Source of the DNA: Nitrospirota bacterium
GTDB taxonomy: Bacteria > Nitrospirota > Thermodesulfovibrionia > Thermodesulfovibrionales > Dissulfurispiraceae
Length of the DNA stretch: 64,000 nt
Assembly: GCA_016936655.1 (NCBI GenBank)
Contig: JAFGXL010000020.1
Coordinates: 1 to 64,000, forward strand
Direction of reading: 5' to 3'
Numbering within the stretch: the stretch's first letter is position 1; each line of letters starts with the position of its first letter. The notes beneath the pieces were generated by a model. The model did not search any database and was not told the DNA's origin. It saw only the letters and a program-made list of their open reading frames with translations. Position numbers and translations under genes: made by a program. This document shows positions 1 to 8,108 of the stretch, one piece after another.

Positions 1-130
1 AAGGCAGTACAAAAGAGAGCATTTTGGCAATGCAGTAAGCTGTTAAATAATATTTATTTTAAATAATTTTATTCATATGAAAAATAAAAAGAGGATTTTT
101 TTCTCTAAAAACTAGAGAATAGGGTGATCT

Positions 131-1792
131 ATGTCATTAAAAAGCAAAACTATTAAGTGCGGTGTTGAGCGCGCTCCTCATAGAGCGCTTCTTTATGCTA
201 CAGGAATTCCAAAAAGCGCCATGTCAAAGCCATTTATCGGAGTGGCTACCGGATTTACTGATCTTATTCCAGGCCATATAGGCATGCGTGATCTTGAGAG
301 ATTTATTGAAAAAGGAGTCCATTCAGCTGGAGGATATCCGTTCTTTTTTGGAATACCCGGCATATGCGATGGCATAGCTATGGGTCATAAAGGAATGCAC
401 TATTCGTTGCCGTCAAGAGAGCTAATCGCTGATATGGTTGAGACAGTTGCTGAGGCTCATCAGCTGGACGGCTTGGTGCTGCTCACCAATTGTGACAAGA
501 TAACCCCTGGAATGCTGATGGCTGCTGCGCGGCTCAATATTCCCAGTATTATAGTTACTGCGGGGCCTATGCTCGCAGGCAATTATAAAGGTAAAAGGAC
601 AAATCTTACAAGCGATACATTTGAAGCTGTCGGTAAATTCAAAAAAGGACTTATAAGCAAATCTGAACTTGAAGGTCTCGAGATATGTGCATGTCCTGGC
701 GGAGGATCATGCCAAGGCATGTATACAGCCAATACAATGGCTTGTATAACGGAGGCTTTGGGAATGAGTCTGCCTGGCTGCGCTACTGTTCCTTCAGTTA
801 TGGCAGAAAAGAGGCGTATTGCTTATGAAAGTGGATACAGAATAATTGAGCTTGTGAAAAAGAATATAACTCCTCGCAAGATCATGACAAAAAAGTCTTT
901 TGAAAATGCGATAATGGTAGATCTTGCATTGGGAGGATCAACCAATACAGTGCTTCATATTCCTGCCATCGCACATAACGCGGGAGTTAGTCTTCCTCTA
1001 GACATGTTTGATAAACTCAGCAGGACAACACCACATATAGCCAACATGATCCCAGGCGGAGAGTATTATATGGAAGATCTCGACAGGGCAGGCGGAATAC
1101 CTGCAGTGCTTAGCAGACTAAAGGACAAGCTAAATAATGGTCTTACTGTGTCAGGCAGGCAGATTAAGGATATAGCTTCATCTGCTGTTGTTATTGATGA
1201 GGACGTAGTGAGACCAATAAGCAAGCCGTATCATAAAGAGGGAGGCATAGCCATTCTTAAAGGCAATATAGCTCCAGATGGCGCTGTTGTAAAACAGAGC
1301 GCAGTGAGCAAAAACATGATGAAGTTTGAGGGGATAGCGCGTGTTTTTAACTCTGAAGAGGCTGCTATGAAGGCAATAACCAGCGGTCAGATAAAATCTG
1401 GCGATGTTGTTGTGATCAGGTATGAAGGCCCTAAAGGCGGCCCTGGAATGCGCGAGATGCTCTCTCCGACTGCTGCAATTGCCGGTATGGGGCTTAGCGA
1501 ATCAGTAGCTTTGATAACAGACGGCAGATTTTCTGGAGGAACACGAGGCCCATGCATAGGGCATGCTTCTCCAGAGGCTATGGAAGGCGGCCCAATAGCT
1601 GCTATAAAAGAAGGAGATAAAATTAAAATTGATATATCTGCCAGAAAGCTTGATCTGCTGGTTTCTGATCAGGAAATTAAGGATCGTCTTTCCAGATGGA
1701 AGCAGCCAATGACTAAGATTAAGCACGGATGGCTCGCCCGCTATGCTAAATTGGTGACCTCAGCATCCACAGGCGCTATAATGAAAGACTGA
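131..1792 (+). CDS. ilvD: Dihydroxy-acid dehydratase
   Basis: Dehydrates 2,3-dihydroxy-isovalerate and 2,3-dihydroxy-3-methylvalerate to the 2-keto acids of valine and isoleucine synthesis; cytoplasmic Fe-S enzyme. The 553 residues match the family length. Cluster-ligand motifs are visible: [11 protein letters not shown] near residue 120 and [18 protein letters not shown] near residues 188-205, plus the C-terminal [19 protein letters not shown] segment. The ATG follows a weak ribosome site (agggtgat). A small perfect dyad, TCTCTA-N5-TAGAGA at 102-118, sits just before the start; its role is unknown. The first 100 bases are AT-rich with no gene seen. No other branched-chain genes lie nearby, so it seems to stand alone here. 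Identity is secure. Confidence 0.97.
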   Translation: MSLKSKTIKCGVERAPHRALLYATGIPKSAMSKPFIGVATGFTDLIPGHIGMRDLERFIEKGVHSAGGYPFFFGIPGICDGIAMGHKGMHYSLPSRELIADMVETVAEAHQLDGLVLLTNCDKITPGMLMAAARLNIPSIIVTAGPMLAGNYKGKRTNLTSDTFEAVGKFKKGLISKSELEGLEICACPGGGSCQGMYTANTMACITEALGMSLPGCATVPSVMAEKRRIAYESGYRIIELVKKNITPRKIMTKKSFENAIMVDLALGGSTNTVLHIPAIAHNAGVSLPLDMFDKLSRTTPHIANMIPGGEYYMEDLDRAGGIPAVLSRLKDKLNNGLTVSGRQIKDIASSAVVIDEDVVRPISKPYHKEGGIAILKGNIAPDGAVVKQSAVSKNMMKFEGIARVFNSEEAAMKAITSGQIKSGDVVVIRYEGPKGGPGMREMLSPTAAIAGMGLSESVALITDGRFSGGTRGPCIGHASPEAMEGGPIAAIKEGDKIKIDISARKLDLLVSDQEIKDRLSRWKQPMTKIKHGWLARYAKLVTSASTGAIMKD

Positions 1793-1809
1793 GAATCTCT
1801 GTATATGTG

Positions 1810-1838
1810 TTGCCAATAGCATCTGCATGATGTATATT
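1810..1838 (+). promoter_or_regulatory. Sigma-70-type promoter for the tRNA gene
   Basis: TTGCCA (1810-1815), 17-base spacer, TATATT (1833-1838). Transcription would begin about 1845, some 23 bases before the mature tRNA 5' end. Sequence match only. Confidence 0.55.
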
Positions 1839-1867
1839 TATTATCCTCAATCCAGCAAAGTTTTAAC

Positions 1868-1939
<72 letters not shown>

Positions 1940-2043
1940 TTTTTTAATAAATAGAATTAAATATTATGTCTAATTAATATAGTGTTATTTAAAATTAACT
2001 CCCAATGTGTTCTGTTGTATATCAGTATGTTTCTGGTATTCAT

Positions 2044-2072
2044 TGGACATTCTAAATTATATCTGTTATAAA
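2044..2072 (+). promoter_or_regulatory. Candidate promoter for the peroxiredoxin gene
   Basis: TGGACA (2044-2049), 17-base spacer, TATAAA (2067-2072), about 70 bases before the peroxiredoxin start. The surrounding stretch (1940-2144) is very AT-rich and holds no gene, so this match could arise by chance. Confidence 0.4.
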
Positions 2073-2144
2073 TTAAGTAGTAAGTTATTTAAGACAAACT
2101 TTTAATTATCTTATTTGCTGCAAACTATTTTATAGGAGGTGTTT

Positions 2145-2870
2145 ATGGCAGATGCTCCAAAGGCTGGATGCGCTCGTCCAACAGGCGGCCTTGTTGGAGT
2201 GCCAAAGGACGATCAGAAGAAGGATCAGCAGTCAAAATCTTCAGAACAGGAGGTTAAAAGGATGATTCAGGTTGGAAAACCAGCGCCGGATTTTTCTGCG
2301 CCAGCTTACTACAAAGGTGAATTCACATCAGTCAAGCTCTCTGATTTTCTGGGCAAGTGGGTTGTTCTATGTTTTTATCCAGGTGATTTTACATTTGTCT
2401 GAGCGACCGAGATATCAGCGGTCGCTGATAAATATCCTGAGTTCCAGAAGCTTGGGGTCGAAGTTCTATCTATGAGTGTTGACAGTGTATTTGTACATAA
2501 AATGTGGAATGATAATGAGATATCAAAAATGGTAAAGGGCGGTGTGCCTTTTCATATGCTCTCTGATGGAGGCGGAAAGGTAGGCGCAGCTTTTGGCGTA
2601 TATGATCCCGATGCAGGAGTAGAAAACAGGGGAAGATTTCTTATAGACCCTGATGGAGTTATACAGGGCTTTGAGGTGCTTACACCTCCTGTTGGTAGAA
2701 ATGTTAACGAAACCATAAGACAGATACAGGCGTTCCAGCTGGTCAGAGAGAAAAAGGGCTCTGAAGCAACGCCTTCAGGTTGGAGGCCCGGGAAGATGAC
2801 ACTTAAGCCTGGACCAGATCTTGTAGGCAAGGTATGGGAAGTATGGAAGCCGGAGATGGCATCAGAATAG
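2145..2870 (+). CDS. prxU: Selenocysteine-containing peroxiredoxin (AhpC/Prx family, in-frame TGA)
   Basis: Predicted thioredoxin-fold peroxidase reducing hydrogen peroxide and alkyl hydroperoxides. The frame opened by ATG 2145 (ribosome site taggaggtg) meets TGA at 2400-2402 and continues in the same frame to 2870. Read through, it is a 241-residue peroxiredoxin. The TGA falls exactly at the peroxidatic position: [13 protein letters not shown], where family members have FTFVCPTE. Downstream family sequence ([42 protein letters not shown]) is intact. The C-terminal resolving-cysteine site, usually VCPANW, reads ATPSGW here, so only Cys9 and Cys76 remain besides Sec86. Alternatives are a nonsense mutation or sequencing error; the exact Cys replacement and the hairpin after TGA argue against both. 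No sel genes lie in the window. Confidence 0.88.
2400..2426 (+). promoter_or_regulatory. Candidate bacterial SECIS hairpin at the Sec codon
   Basis: Directly after TGA (2400-2402), GCGACCG (2403-2409) pairs perfectly with CGGTCGC (2419-2425) around loop AGATATCAG; A2402-T2426 adds an eighth pair. Bacterial SECIS elements are hairpins inside the coding region just after UGA with a G at the start of the apical loop, and G is the second loop base here. The loop lies closer to UGA than in the E. coli fdhF element, so SelB recognition is an inference. Confidence 0.6.
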
Positions 2871-2900
2871 AGGCTGCAGCAATTAATATTCTATGACAAT

Positions 2901-2940
2901 AGGGCAGGCAGACTGTTAATCACAATCTGTCTGCCCTTTA
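2901..2940 (+). terminator. Terminator-like hairpin after the peroxiredoxin gene
   Basis: A 12-bp stem with one G.U pair, 2901-2912 with 2926-2937, and a short T-rich tail. It sits between the peroxiredoxin stop and the first YedE gene, so it may be partial or leaky if the genes are co-transcribed. Confidence 0.55.
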
Positions 2941-2957
2941 ATTTAAGAGGAGGCATT

Positions 2958-3500
2958 ATGAAGCTTAAAACAGCTGATGGTGGATGGAATCCATATTTTG
3001 CAGGAGCCCTCATCGGGCTTTTGGCAATAGCCTCTGTATTGGCTACAACAACACTTCTAGGCAAAACCAGCTATCTCGGAGCATCTACAACATTTGTTAG
3101 AGCTGCCGGATTACTCGAGCGGTCTGTTGCAGCTGATCATGTTGCTGAAAATGACTACTTCACTAAAGAGAAGGTCAGAATAGACTGGCAGTTTATGCTT
3201 GTTGCAGGAATTTTTATAGGAGCTTTATTATCATCAAAATCGGACAAGAGCTTTAAGCTGGAGCCTGTGCCGCCAATATGGAAAGACAGGTTTGGAAGTT
3301 CAATATACAAAAGGGCGGCTGGAGCTTTTATTGGAGGCATAATTGCTATGATAGGGGCGCGCATGGCTGATGGCTGTCCGAGCGGACATGGATTAAGCGG
3401 CATGATGCAGCTGTCTATGAGTTCTCTTGTTGCCCTTGCTCTCTTTTTTGGCTCAGGCATGATTGCTGCGAACCTTATTTATGCAAGGAGGCGCAAATGA
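2958..3500 (+). CDS. YeeE/YedE (TsuA-like) membrane transporter, first half
   Basis: Inner-membrane protein of 180 residues in the YeeE/YedE sulfur-transport family, whose studied member TsuA takes up thiosulfate; some relatives are linked to selenium metabolism. A first membrane segment spans about 14-36, with further hydrophobic segments at about 75-90, 112-132 and 150-175. The family signature DGCPSGHGLSG, with its conserved cysteine, is near residues 137-147. The strong ribosome site aggagg precedes the ATG. It overlaps the next gene by 4 bases (ATGA), and the two together equal one full-length YedE. Substrate unproven; the Sec peroxiredoxin next door makes a sulfur or selenium role plausible. 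Confidence 0.85.
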   Translation: MKLKTADGGWNPYFAGALIGLLAIASVLATTTLLGKTSYLGASTTFVRAAGLLERSVAADHVAENDYFTKEKVRIDWQFMLVAGIFIGALLSSKSDKSFKLEPVPPIWKDRFGSSIYKRAAGAFIGGIIAMIGARMADGCPSGHGLSGMMQLSMSSLVALALFFGSGMIAANLIYARRRK

Positions 3501-4027
3501 GCATAGAGCAGATATTGGGGTTGATAACAGGAATAATTTTTGGCTTTCTTCTGCAAAAGGGAAGGGTCCTGCGATTTGAAAAGCAGATAGGTGCTTTGCT
3601 TCTCAAAGACATGACAATAATCAAACTCATGTTTTCTGCAATACTTGTAGGAATGGTCGGCATTCTTATACTGTCTGATGCCGGGGTAATAAAATTGAGC
3701 CATAAACCTATGAATCTTGGAGCAGTTATTATTGGGGCTATTCTATTTGGTGCCGGGTGGGCTGTTATGGGTTTCTGTCCTGGCACATCTATCGGAGCTC
3801 TAGGAGAAGGCCGCTGGCATGCTTTCTTTGCGATAGCCGGCATGGTAGTAGGCGCAGCTATATACGCAGAGCTTTACCCGTTCATAAAATCAACTGTATT
3901 GTCGTGGCAGGATTTTGGAAAGATAGGAATTGCTGAAGCGGTTGGTGTGTCACACTGGGTAGTTGCGGTTGTTGTAGCAGTAGTTTTTGGTCTGATGTTC
4001 AGAATTTTTGAAAAAAGAAATATTTAG
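3497..4027 (+). CDS. YeeE/YedE (TsuA-like) membrane transporter, second half
   Basis: Second half-transporter, 176 residues, translationally coupled to the first. It has about five hydrophobic segments and the second family signature, GFCPGTSIGALGEGRWHAFFA, around residues 93-113, again with a conserved cysteine. In TsuA the conserved cysteines form a relay for the sulfur compound, and both halves here keep theirs. This split two-gene form is common in the family, so it is not a broken gene. Substrate (thiosulfate, another sulfane species, or a selenium compound) cannot be read from sequence. Confidence 0.85.
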   Translation: MSIEQILGLITGIIFGFLLQKGRVLRFEKQIGALLLKDMTIIKLMFSAILVGMVGILILSDAGVIKLSHKPMNLGAVIIGAILFGAGWAVMGFCPGTSIGALGEGRWHAFFAIAGMVVGAAIYAELYPFIKSTVLSWQDFGKIGIAEAVGVSHWVVAVVVAVVFGLMFRIFEKRNI

Positions 4028-4056
4028 CTGATTAAAACATAACATCCGGAGGACTA

Positions 4057-4440
4057 ATGAGAGTTCTATTTACTGTATTGCTCTTTCTTTTGATCAGTAC
4101 AAATGTTTATGCATTTAATTTGCAGCTCAATACATTCGACGCGGATACTAAAAAAACACTTACTAGTGATATCACAAGAGTTACGATTCAAGGATTTTCA
4201 GGGTATGCAGTAGTTGCTCTTAATACAAATCACTCCTCCTGTTCCATAACATTTCATGGAGATCATTCACAGGCTTTTCTTCTTTATCAACAGATAAGTT
4301 CCCTGCTTAAGAAAAAGATGATTGTTAATTGTGCGGGTAAGGATTATAGCACTCAATCCTCCAGCAGAATGCAGGTTGGAGTAATAATCAATCCAGCTGA
4401 AAAAATTATGAATAATTACTATTCTATTTCTGATAACTAG
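4057..4440 (+). CDS. Small secreted protein of unknown function
   Basis: 127 residues. An N-terminal signal peptide (hydrophobic residues 3-19, likely cleavage after VYA) predicts export. Two cysteines, in SSCSITF and IVNCAGK, could form a disulfide. The rest is polar with beta-like character, and I do not recognise the family. It follows the YedE pair by 30 bases with a good ribosome site (ccggagga), so it probably belongs to the same operon. No function is claimed. Confidence 0.7.
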   Translation: MRVLFTVLLFLLISTNVYAFNLQLNTFDADTKKTLTSDITRVTIQGFSGYAVVALNTNHSSCSITFHGDHSQAFLLYQQISSLLKKKMIVNCAGKDYSTQSSSRMQVGVIINPAEKIMNNYYSISDN

Positions 4441-4450
4441 TTTTATATAT

Positions 4451-4482
4451 GGGGATGCTTATTTTGGTTTTTAAGCATCCCC
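4451..4482 (+). terminator. Perfect 10-bp hairpin after the secreted orphan
   Basis: GGGGATGCTT (4451-4460) pairs perfectly with AAGCATCCCC (4473-4482) around a 12-base T-rich loop. No T tract follows on the plus strand, so it may be a non-canonical terminator or an mRNA-stabilising 3' hairpin. Confidence 0.5.
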
Positions 4483-4563
4483 ATAATGCAAAAAAACTCC
4501 TTAAATGCGTAAAATTTGCATCTGTCAGTTTGGTTTGTTCATGATTTTTAAGAGTTCTTATTT

Positions 4564-4579
4564 TGGCATTTTACTTGCA
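4564..4579 (+). promoter_or_regulatory. Sigma-54 promoter of the dihaem cytochrome gene
   Basis: TGGCAT-TTTAC-TTGCA matches the -24/-12 consensus TGGCAY-N5-TTGCW in spacing and in all key bases. It lies 36 bases before the cytochrome ATG, and a sigma-54 activator is encoded just downstream of that gene. Confidence 0.8.
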
Positions 4580-4614
4580 ATACTATATTTATAAAATATT
4601 AATGGAGGCTGAAT

Positions 4615-5283
4615 ATGATGAAAAAATTTGCAGTGGTTTTTGCAGCGCTTTTTTTTGGTGTAACTGTATCTGCATATGCCGGAACATTTGAGACCAAGTG
4701 TATGGCATGTCACAACGCTGCAGGCAAGCCGGCTCCGTCAAAGTCCGCTATGGTAAAGAAGTTTAAAACAGCTGATGATTTTATCAAGGCATCAAAAGAA
4801 AATACAAACCCAATGATGAATGCTGTTAAGAATGATCTGGACAGCATAAAGAAGTCTGCTTCAGAGTTGTATAAGTCTTCAGCTGTCGATACAAAATCAA
4901 AAGAGCAGGCTGAGCTTTCGCAGCCTGCAGCTGTCGCATCTGAACCTGACAGTGCTCTTATTCAGGAGATGTTAACACTGGATTCAGCATTTAAGGAGAT
5001 AGTCTCTGCCGTTGCTTTACAGAGCAGCGATCGGGTTCTAAAGGCTATAGAGCCGATGCATGGAACAATGGAAAAGACCCATGAGGCTGTAAAGTCAGGC
5101 AATGTAACGATCAGAAAGAACCAAAAGAAGATCGCTACTTTTATACAGATGGATAAGAGTTTTCATGCAAATCTTGCATCGCTTGAGGCTGCTGCAAAAA
5201 AGAATAACCAGAAGCTGATGGCATCAACAACAAAAAAGCTCTTTGATGGCTGCATATCTTGTCATCAGATGTTCAGACCATAA
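4615..5283 (+). CDS. Periplasmic dihaem cytochrome c
   Basis: 222 residues with a signal peptide (MMKKFAVVFAALFFGVTVSAYA). Two CxxCH haem sites are visible: CMACH just after the signal peptide and CISCH about seven residues from the C-terminus. The first half resembles a small class I cytochrome. The second half, helical with a terminal CxxCH, resembles cytochrome c' or related four-helix proteins. A lysine/serine/alanine-rich linker joins them. Likely a periplasmic electron carrier or haem-based sensor; partner unknown. It is behind a sigma-54 promoter and next to a sigma-54 activator, so expression is probably conditional. Confidence 0.85.
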   Translation: MMKKFAVVFAALFFGVTVSAYAGTFETKCMACHNAAGKPAPSKSAMVKKFKTADDFIKASKENTNPMMNAVKNDLDSIKKSASELYKSSAVDTKSKEQAELSQPAAVASEPDSALIQEMLTLDSAFKEIVSAVALQSSDRVLKAIEPMHGTMEKTHEAVKSGNVTIRKNQKKIATFIQMDKSFHANLASLEAAAKKNNQKLMASTTKKLFDGCISCHQMFRP

Positions 5284-5323
5284 AGTTATTATTTTTTAGA
5301 CAGTTGACCTTAGTCTAATACAT

Positions 5324-5341
5324 ATGTCATATTTATGACAT
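5324..5341. promoter_or_regulatory. Perfect 8-2-8 palindrome at the activator start
   Basis: ATGTCATA-TT-TATGACAT is a perfect inverted repeat whose right end includes the first bases of the annotated ATG of the sigma-54 activator. Its symmetry suggests a dimer-binding operator, perhaps autoregulatory. No second copy was seen before the cytochrome gene. Confidence 0.5.
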
Positions 5342-6338
5342 GACCTTGAGCAATGGTATTAACAGCGGCGTATGCCCTGAAATGATAGGTGATTCTCCTG
5401 CTTTTAAAAATATCAATGAGCTAATCAGTAAGGTCTCCGCAACAGACAGCACAGTTCTTATTCTTGGCGAGAGCGGAACCGGCAAGGAGCTTATAGCCAA
5501 GACTATTCATCTGAAAAGCAGCAGATGCAAAAAACCTTTTATACCTGTAAACTGCGGCGCCATACCTATGGATCTCCTTGAATCAGAGCTTTTTGGTCAT
5601 GAAAGGGGCGCTTTTACCGGAGCCATAGCTGCAAGGGCAGGAAGATTTGAGCTGGCAGACGGAGGCACAATATTTCTTGATGAGATAGCAGAGATGCCGG
5701 CTATACTTCAGGTTAAGCTGCTCAGGGTGCTGCAGGAGCGTTCTTTTGAAAGGGTAGGAGGAGTAAAGACTGTCCAGACAGACACGCGCATAATGGCTGC
5801 CACAAACAAGGATCTTGAACAGGAAGTGAAGGCAGGCAGATTCAGAGAAGATCTTTTTTACAGATTAAATGTCATACCTGTCAACATCCCTCCGCTAAGA
5901 CAGAGAAAAGAAGATATACTTGCGCTTTGTTCATTTTTTGTACGCAAGCATGCAGACAGGTTTGGCAGACAGCCAGTAACTTTTTCTGATGAGGCTGTCA
6001 ACATATTCATGAATTATGAATGGCCTGGCAATGTTCGTGAGCTCGAAAATACGATTGAGCGTCTTCTTGTGCTAAAAGATGATAATGTTGTTACCCCCTT
6101 TGATCTGCCTGAGAGGATGACAGGCAAAAAGATTCCAGAGCTGCCATCTATAATTGACGATGAGGATGCAAACCCGTTTGTTGCAGGTATAGATCTTAAC
6201 AGTGCAATAGAAGAATACGAAAAGAGATTGATCCTGCATGCTCTTGAACTTAATAATGGAGTTAAAAGTCAGGCAGCAAAGTACCTTAATCTAAACCGCA
6301 CGACACTAATAGAAAAGATGAAGCGGCTAGGCATCTGA
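5340..6338 (+). CDS. Sigma-54-dependent activator without receiver domain
   Basis: 332 residues, nearly all AAA+ sigma-54 interaction domain (about 20-245) followed by a Fis-type helix-turn-helix (about 285-330). Walker A is GESGTGKE, the sigma-54 contact loop GAFTGA is intact, Walker B is IFLDEIAEMP, and the arginine-finger region is FREDLFYRLNV. There is no receiver, GAF or FleQ-like sensory domain before the AAA+ core, so activity is probably set by expression or a partner. No ribosome site precedes ATG 5340; ATG 5382, directly before the conserved IGDSPAF, is an alternative start. It lies between the sigma-54-driven cytochrome and the flagellar block, and may regulate either. Confidence 0.88.
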   Translation: MTLSNGINSGVCPEMIGDSPAFKNINELISKVSATDSTVLILGESGTGKELIAKTIHLKSSRCKKPFIPVNCGAIPMDLLESELFGHERGAFTGAIAARAGRFELADGGTIFLDEIAEMPAILQVKLLRVLQERSFERVGGVKTVQTDTRIMAATNKDLEQEVKAGRFREDLFYRLNVIPVNIPPLRQRKEDILALCSFFVRKHADRFGRQPVTFSDEAVNIFMNYEWPGNVRELENTIERLLVLKDDNVVTPFDLPERMTGKKIPELPSIIDDEDANPFVAGIDLNSAIEEYEKRLILHALELNNGVKSQAAKYLNLNRTTLIEKMKRLGI

Positions 6339-6445
6339 TCTGCTTGCTGTCATTTATTTAACGAATCCAGCCTGAATATTTAGCTCTAGTTGTCATAATC
6401 TTGACTTTCAGATTCTAACGTCCTGAAAAATAACGTTAAAAAAAA

Positions 6446-6461
6446 TGGCACAAATCTTTCA
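6446..6461 (+). promoter_or_regulatory. Weak sigma-54-like promoter before the TPR gene
   Basis: TGGCAC-AAATC-TTTCA has a perfect -24 element but TTTC instead of TTGC at -12. TAACGT (6416-6421) and ACGTTA (6433-6438) form an inverted repeat just upstream. Suggestive, not firm. Confidence 0.4.
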
Positions 6462-6476
6462 AGTAATTATTTAATC

Positions 6477-8108
6477 ATGATTTTGACAAGACTGTTTATA
6501 TTTATACTTTTACCTCTTTATTTTAGTGGAATGCTTTATGCTGAGCAGCCTGTTACTGAACAGCTGAAGCAGGCAGATCAATTTTATAAGCTTCAGCAGT
6601 ATCAGCAGGCTAAGACTGCATATTCAGATATCTATCGTTATTTTAATAAAGGCGCTGAAGGACAAAGCGCTCTGTTGGGAATCTCACGAGCTGATTTTAA
6701 ACTCAATTTATTTAACGAATCTGTAATACGAATCAATCGTTTTTTAGCTTCTTTCCCAGAATCCAGCCATAAGAATGAAGCGATATATCTTCTTGCTGAA
6801 TCATTGATGAAGCTAGGCAGGCTTGATGATGCAAAAAAGAATTTTGAGCTTGTTACAGGATCGTTCATAAACACATCTGTGCTCAGGCTTGGACAGATTG
6901 CCCTCAAACAAAATGATATGCAAAAAGCAGAGGCTATGCTTAAACTTCTGCCTTATGAGTTCAGAACTAAGGAGCCTGAGGCTATATATATTGAGGCGGA
7001 GCTTCTTAGCAGAGCAGGCAGGCATAAGGAGGCGCTAACTACTGTCAGAAAGATTAGAGACTCAGAAATAAAAAACAACGAGGTTCTTATAGGCAAGGCT
7101 GCTGTGCTTTTTGCTGCAGGTCAGCTTACAGAGGCAGAGTCAATTTTAAAGCCGATATCAGAGGCTAGCATATCAGCAGTTGATAGAAACAACTCCAGAA
7201 AAATTCTTCTAAAAATATACGAAGCTCAAGGCAAGATTGATGACGCTATAAAGTTGAGCACTGAACTTTCTGCAGGAGAATCCAGCGATGAACTTAAACT
7301 CAAGATATCCTCTTTTTATGAGAAGAAGGGAGATATGCAGAATGCTATTAGATATCTCACTTATCTACTTGACAGAAAAACAAGGGCTTCGGAAATAGAA
7401 AAACGTCTAAAAGCATTCGATGAAAAAAAAGACCCAAATTTGATTGATTACCTTGTAAGGTATAGTCCATATATCTCAAATGACAGTCCTTATCTTTTTG
7501 AGGTCGCAAAAAAGCTTTCAGCAAACAATAAAAAAATAGAGGCATCTACACTTTATAAGAAAGCGCTCACAGGATCTAACAAGGCGCACGCTGCAATTTT
7601 AATGTCTTCTGAGCTTTTAAAAGAGGGCAAGGTAGACCAAGCTAAAAAGTTATTGGAGCCTTTTATGCTTGACACAAGGTATTTAGCAAAATCCTCAGTG
7701 ATGATGGCTGATATATTAGAGCAAGAGGGAGATCTTAAAAGGGCTGTTGAGTATCTTTCCAGGGTATCGAAAGTTGAGAAAAACAATCATGATGTTCTAG
7801 CAAAACTAGGTGACATATATTGGAAACTGGATAATAAAAAAGCCTCGCTACAGAGCTATGTTTCTGCTGCATCAGGAGATAATTCGCTTTATTCCGTAAA
7901 AGCGGCTGACGCGTTATATCTCGGTGGGGATTCAAAAAAAGCGTCGCTATATTACAAAAAGGCGCTTGATATAGGAATTAAAGACAAGGATGTATTGCAA
8001 TGGACTGAATACCAGTACGGCAAGATAACAAACAATAAAGAGTTTATAAAAAAAGCTAAGGAAAAGGGCGGCATACTGGGAGAGGCTGCTGCAATTTTGG
8101 CGGAATGA
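6477..8108 (+). CDS. Exported tetratricopeptide-repeat protein
   Basis: 543 residues. An N-terminal signal peptide (about 1-22, ending LYAEQ) is followed almost wholly by tandem TPR-like helix pairs, for example QADQFYKLQQYQQAKTAY, LLAESLMKLGRLDDAKKNF and LGDIYWKLDNKKASLQSY. It is probably a periplasmic protein-protein scaffold. It stands first in the block and overlaps the histidine kinase gene by 4 bases, so it may assist flagellar assembly or signal to the two-component pair. No enzymatic motif is seen. The exact role is unknown. Confidence 0.85.
   Translation: MILTRLFIFILLPLYFSGMLYAEQPVTEQLKQADQFYKLQQYQQAKTAYSDIYRYFNKGAEGQSALLGISRADFKLNLFNESVIRINRFLASFPESSHKNEAIYLLAESLMKLGRLDDAKKNFELVTGSFINTSVLRLGQIALKQNDMQKAEAMLKLLPYEFRTKEPEAIYIEAELLSRAGRHKEALTTVRKIRDSEIKNNEVLIGKAAVLFAAGQLTEAESILKPISEASISAVDRNNSRKILLKIYEAQGKIDDAIKLSTELSAGESSDELKLKISSFYEKKGDMQNAIRYLTYLLDRKTRASEIEKRLKAFDEKKDPNLIDYLVRYSPYISNDSPYLFEVAKKLSANNKKIEASTLYKKALTGSNKAHAAILMSSELLKEGKVDQAKKLLEPFMLDTRYLAKSSVMMADILEQEGDLKRAVEYLSRVSKVEKNNHDVLAKLGDIYWKLDNKKASLQSYVSAASGDNSLYSVKAADALYLGGDSKKASLYYKKALDIGIKDKDVLQWTEYQYGKITNNKEFIKKAKEKGGILGEAAAILAE

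Noticed and set aside
34-49. TGGCAATGCAGTAAGC upstream of ilvD as a sigma-54 promoter
   Set aside because: It lacks TTGC at the -12 position, and ilvD has no link to the sigma-54 genes.
2139-2870. Reading the peroxiredoxin as a pseudogene split by a nonsense mutation
   Set aside because: The stop is TGA only, falls exactly on the catalytic Cys column, and the downstream half shows no decay. A hairpin follows at once. A random nonsense mutation at that one codon is much less likely than recoding.
3497-4027. Treating the two YedE genes as one frameshifted gene
   Set aside because: Each has its own start and complete half-domain with conserved cysteine motif, and two-gene forms are common in this family.
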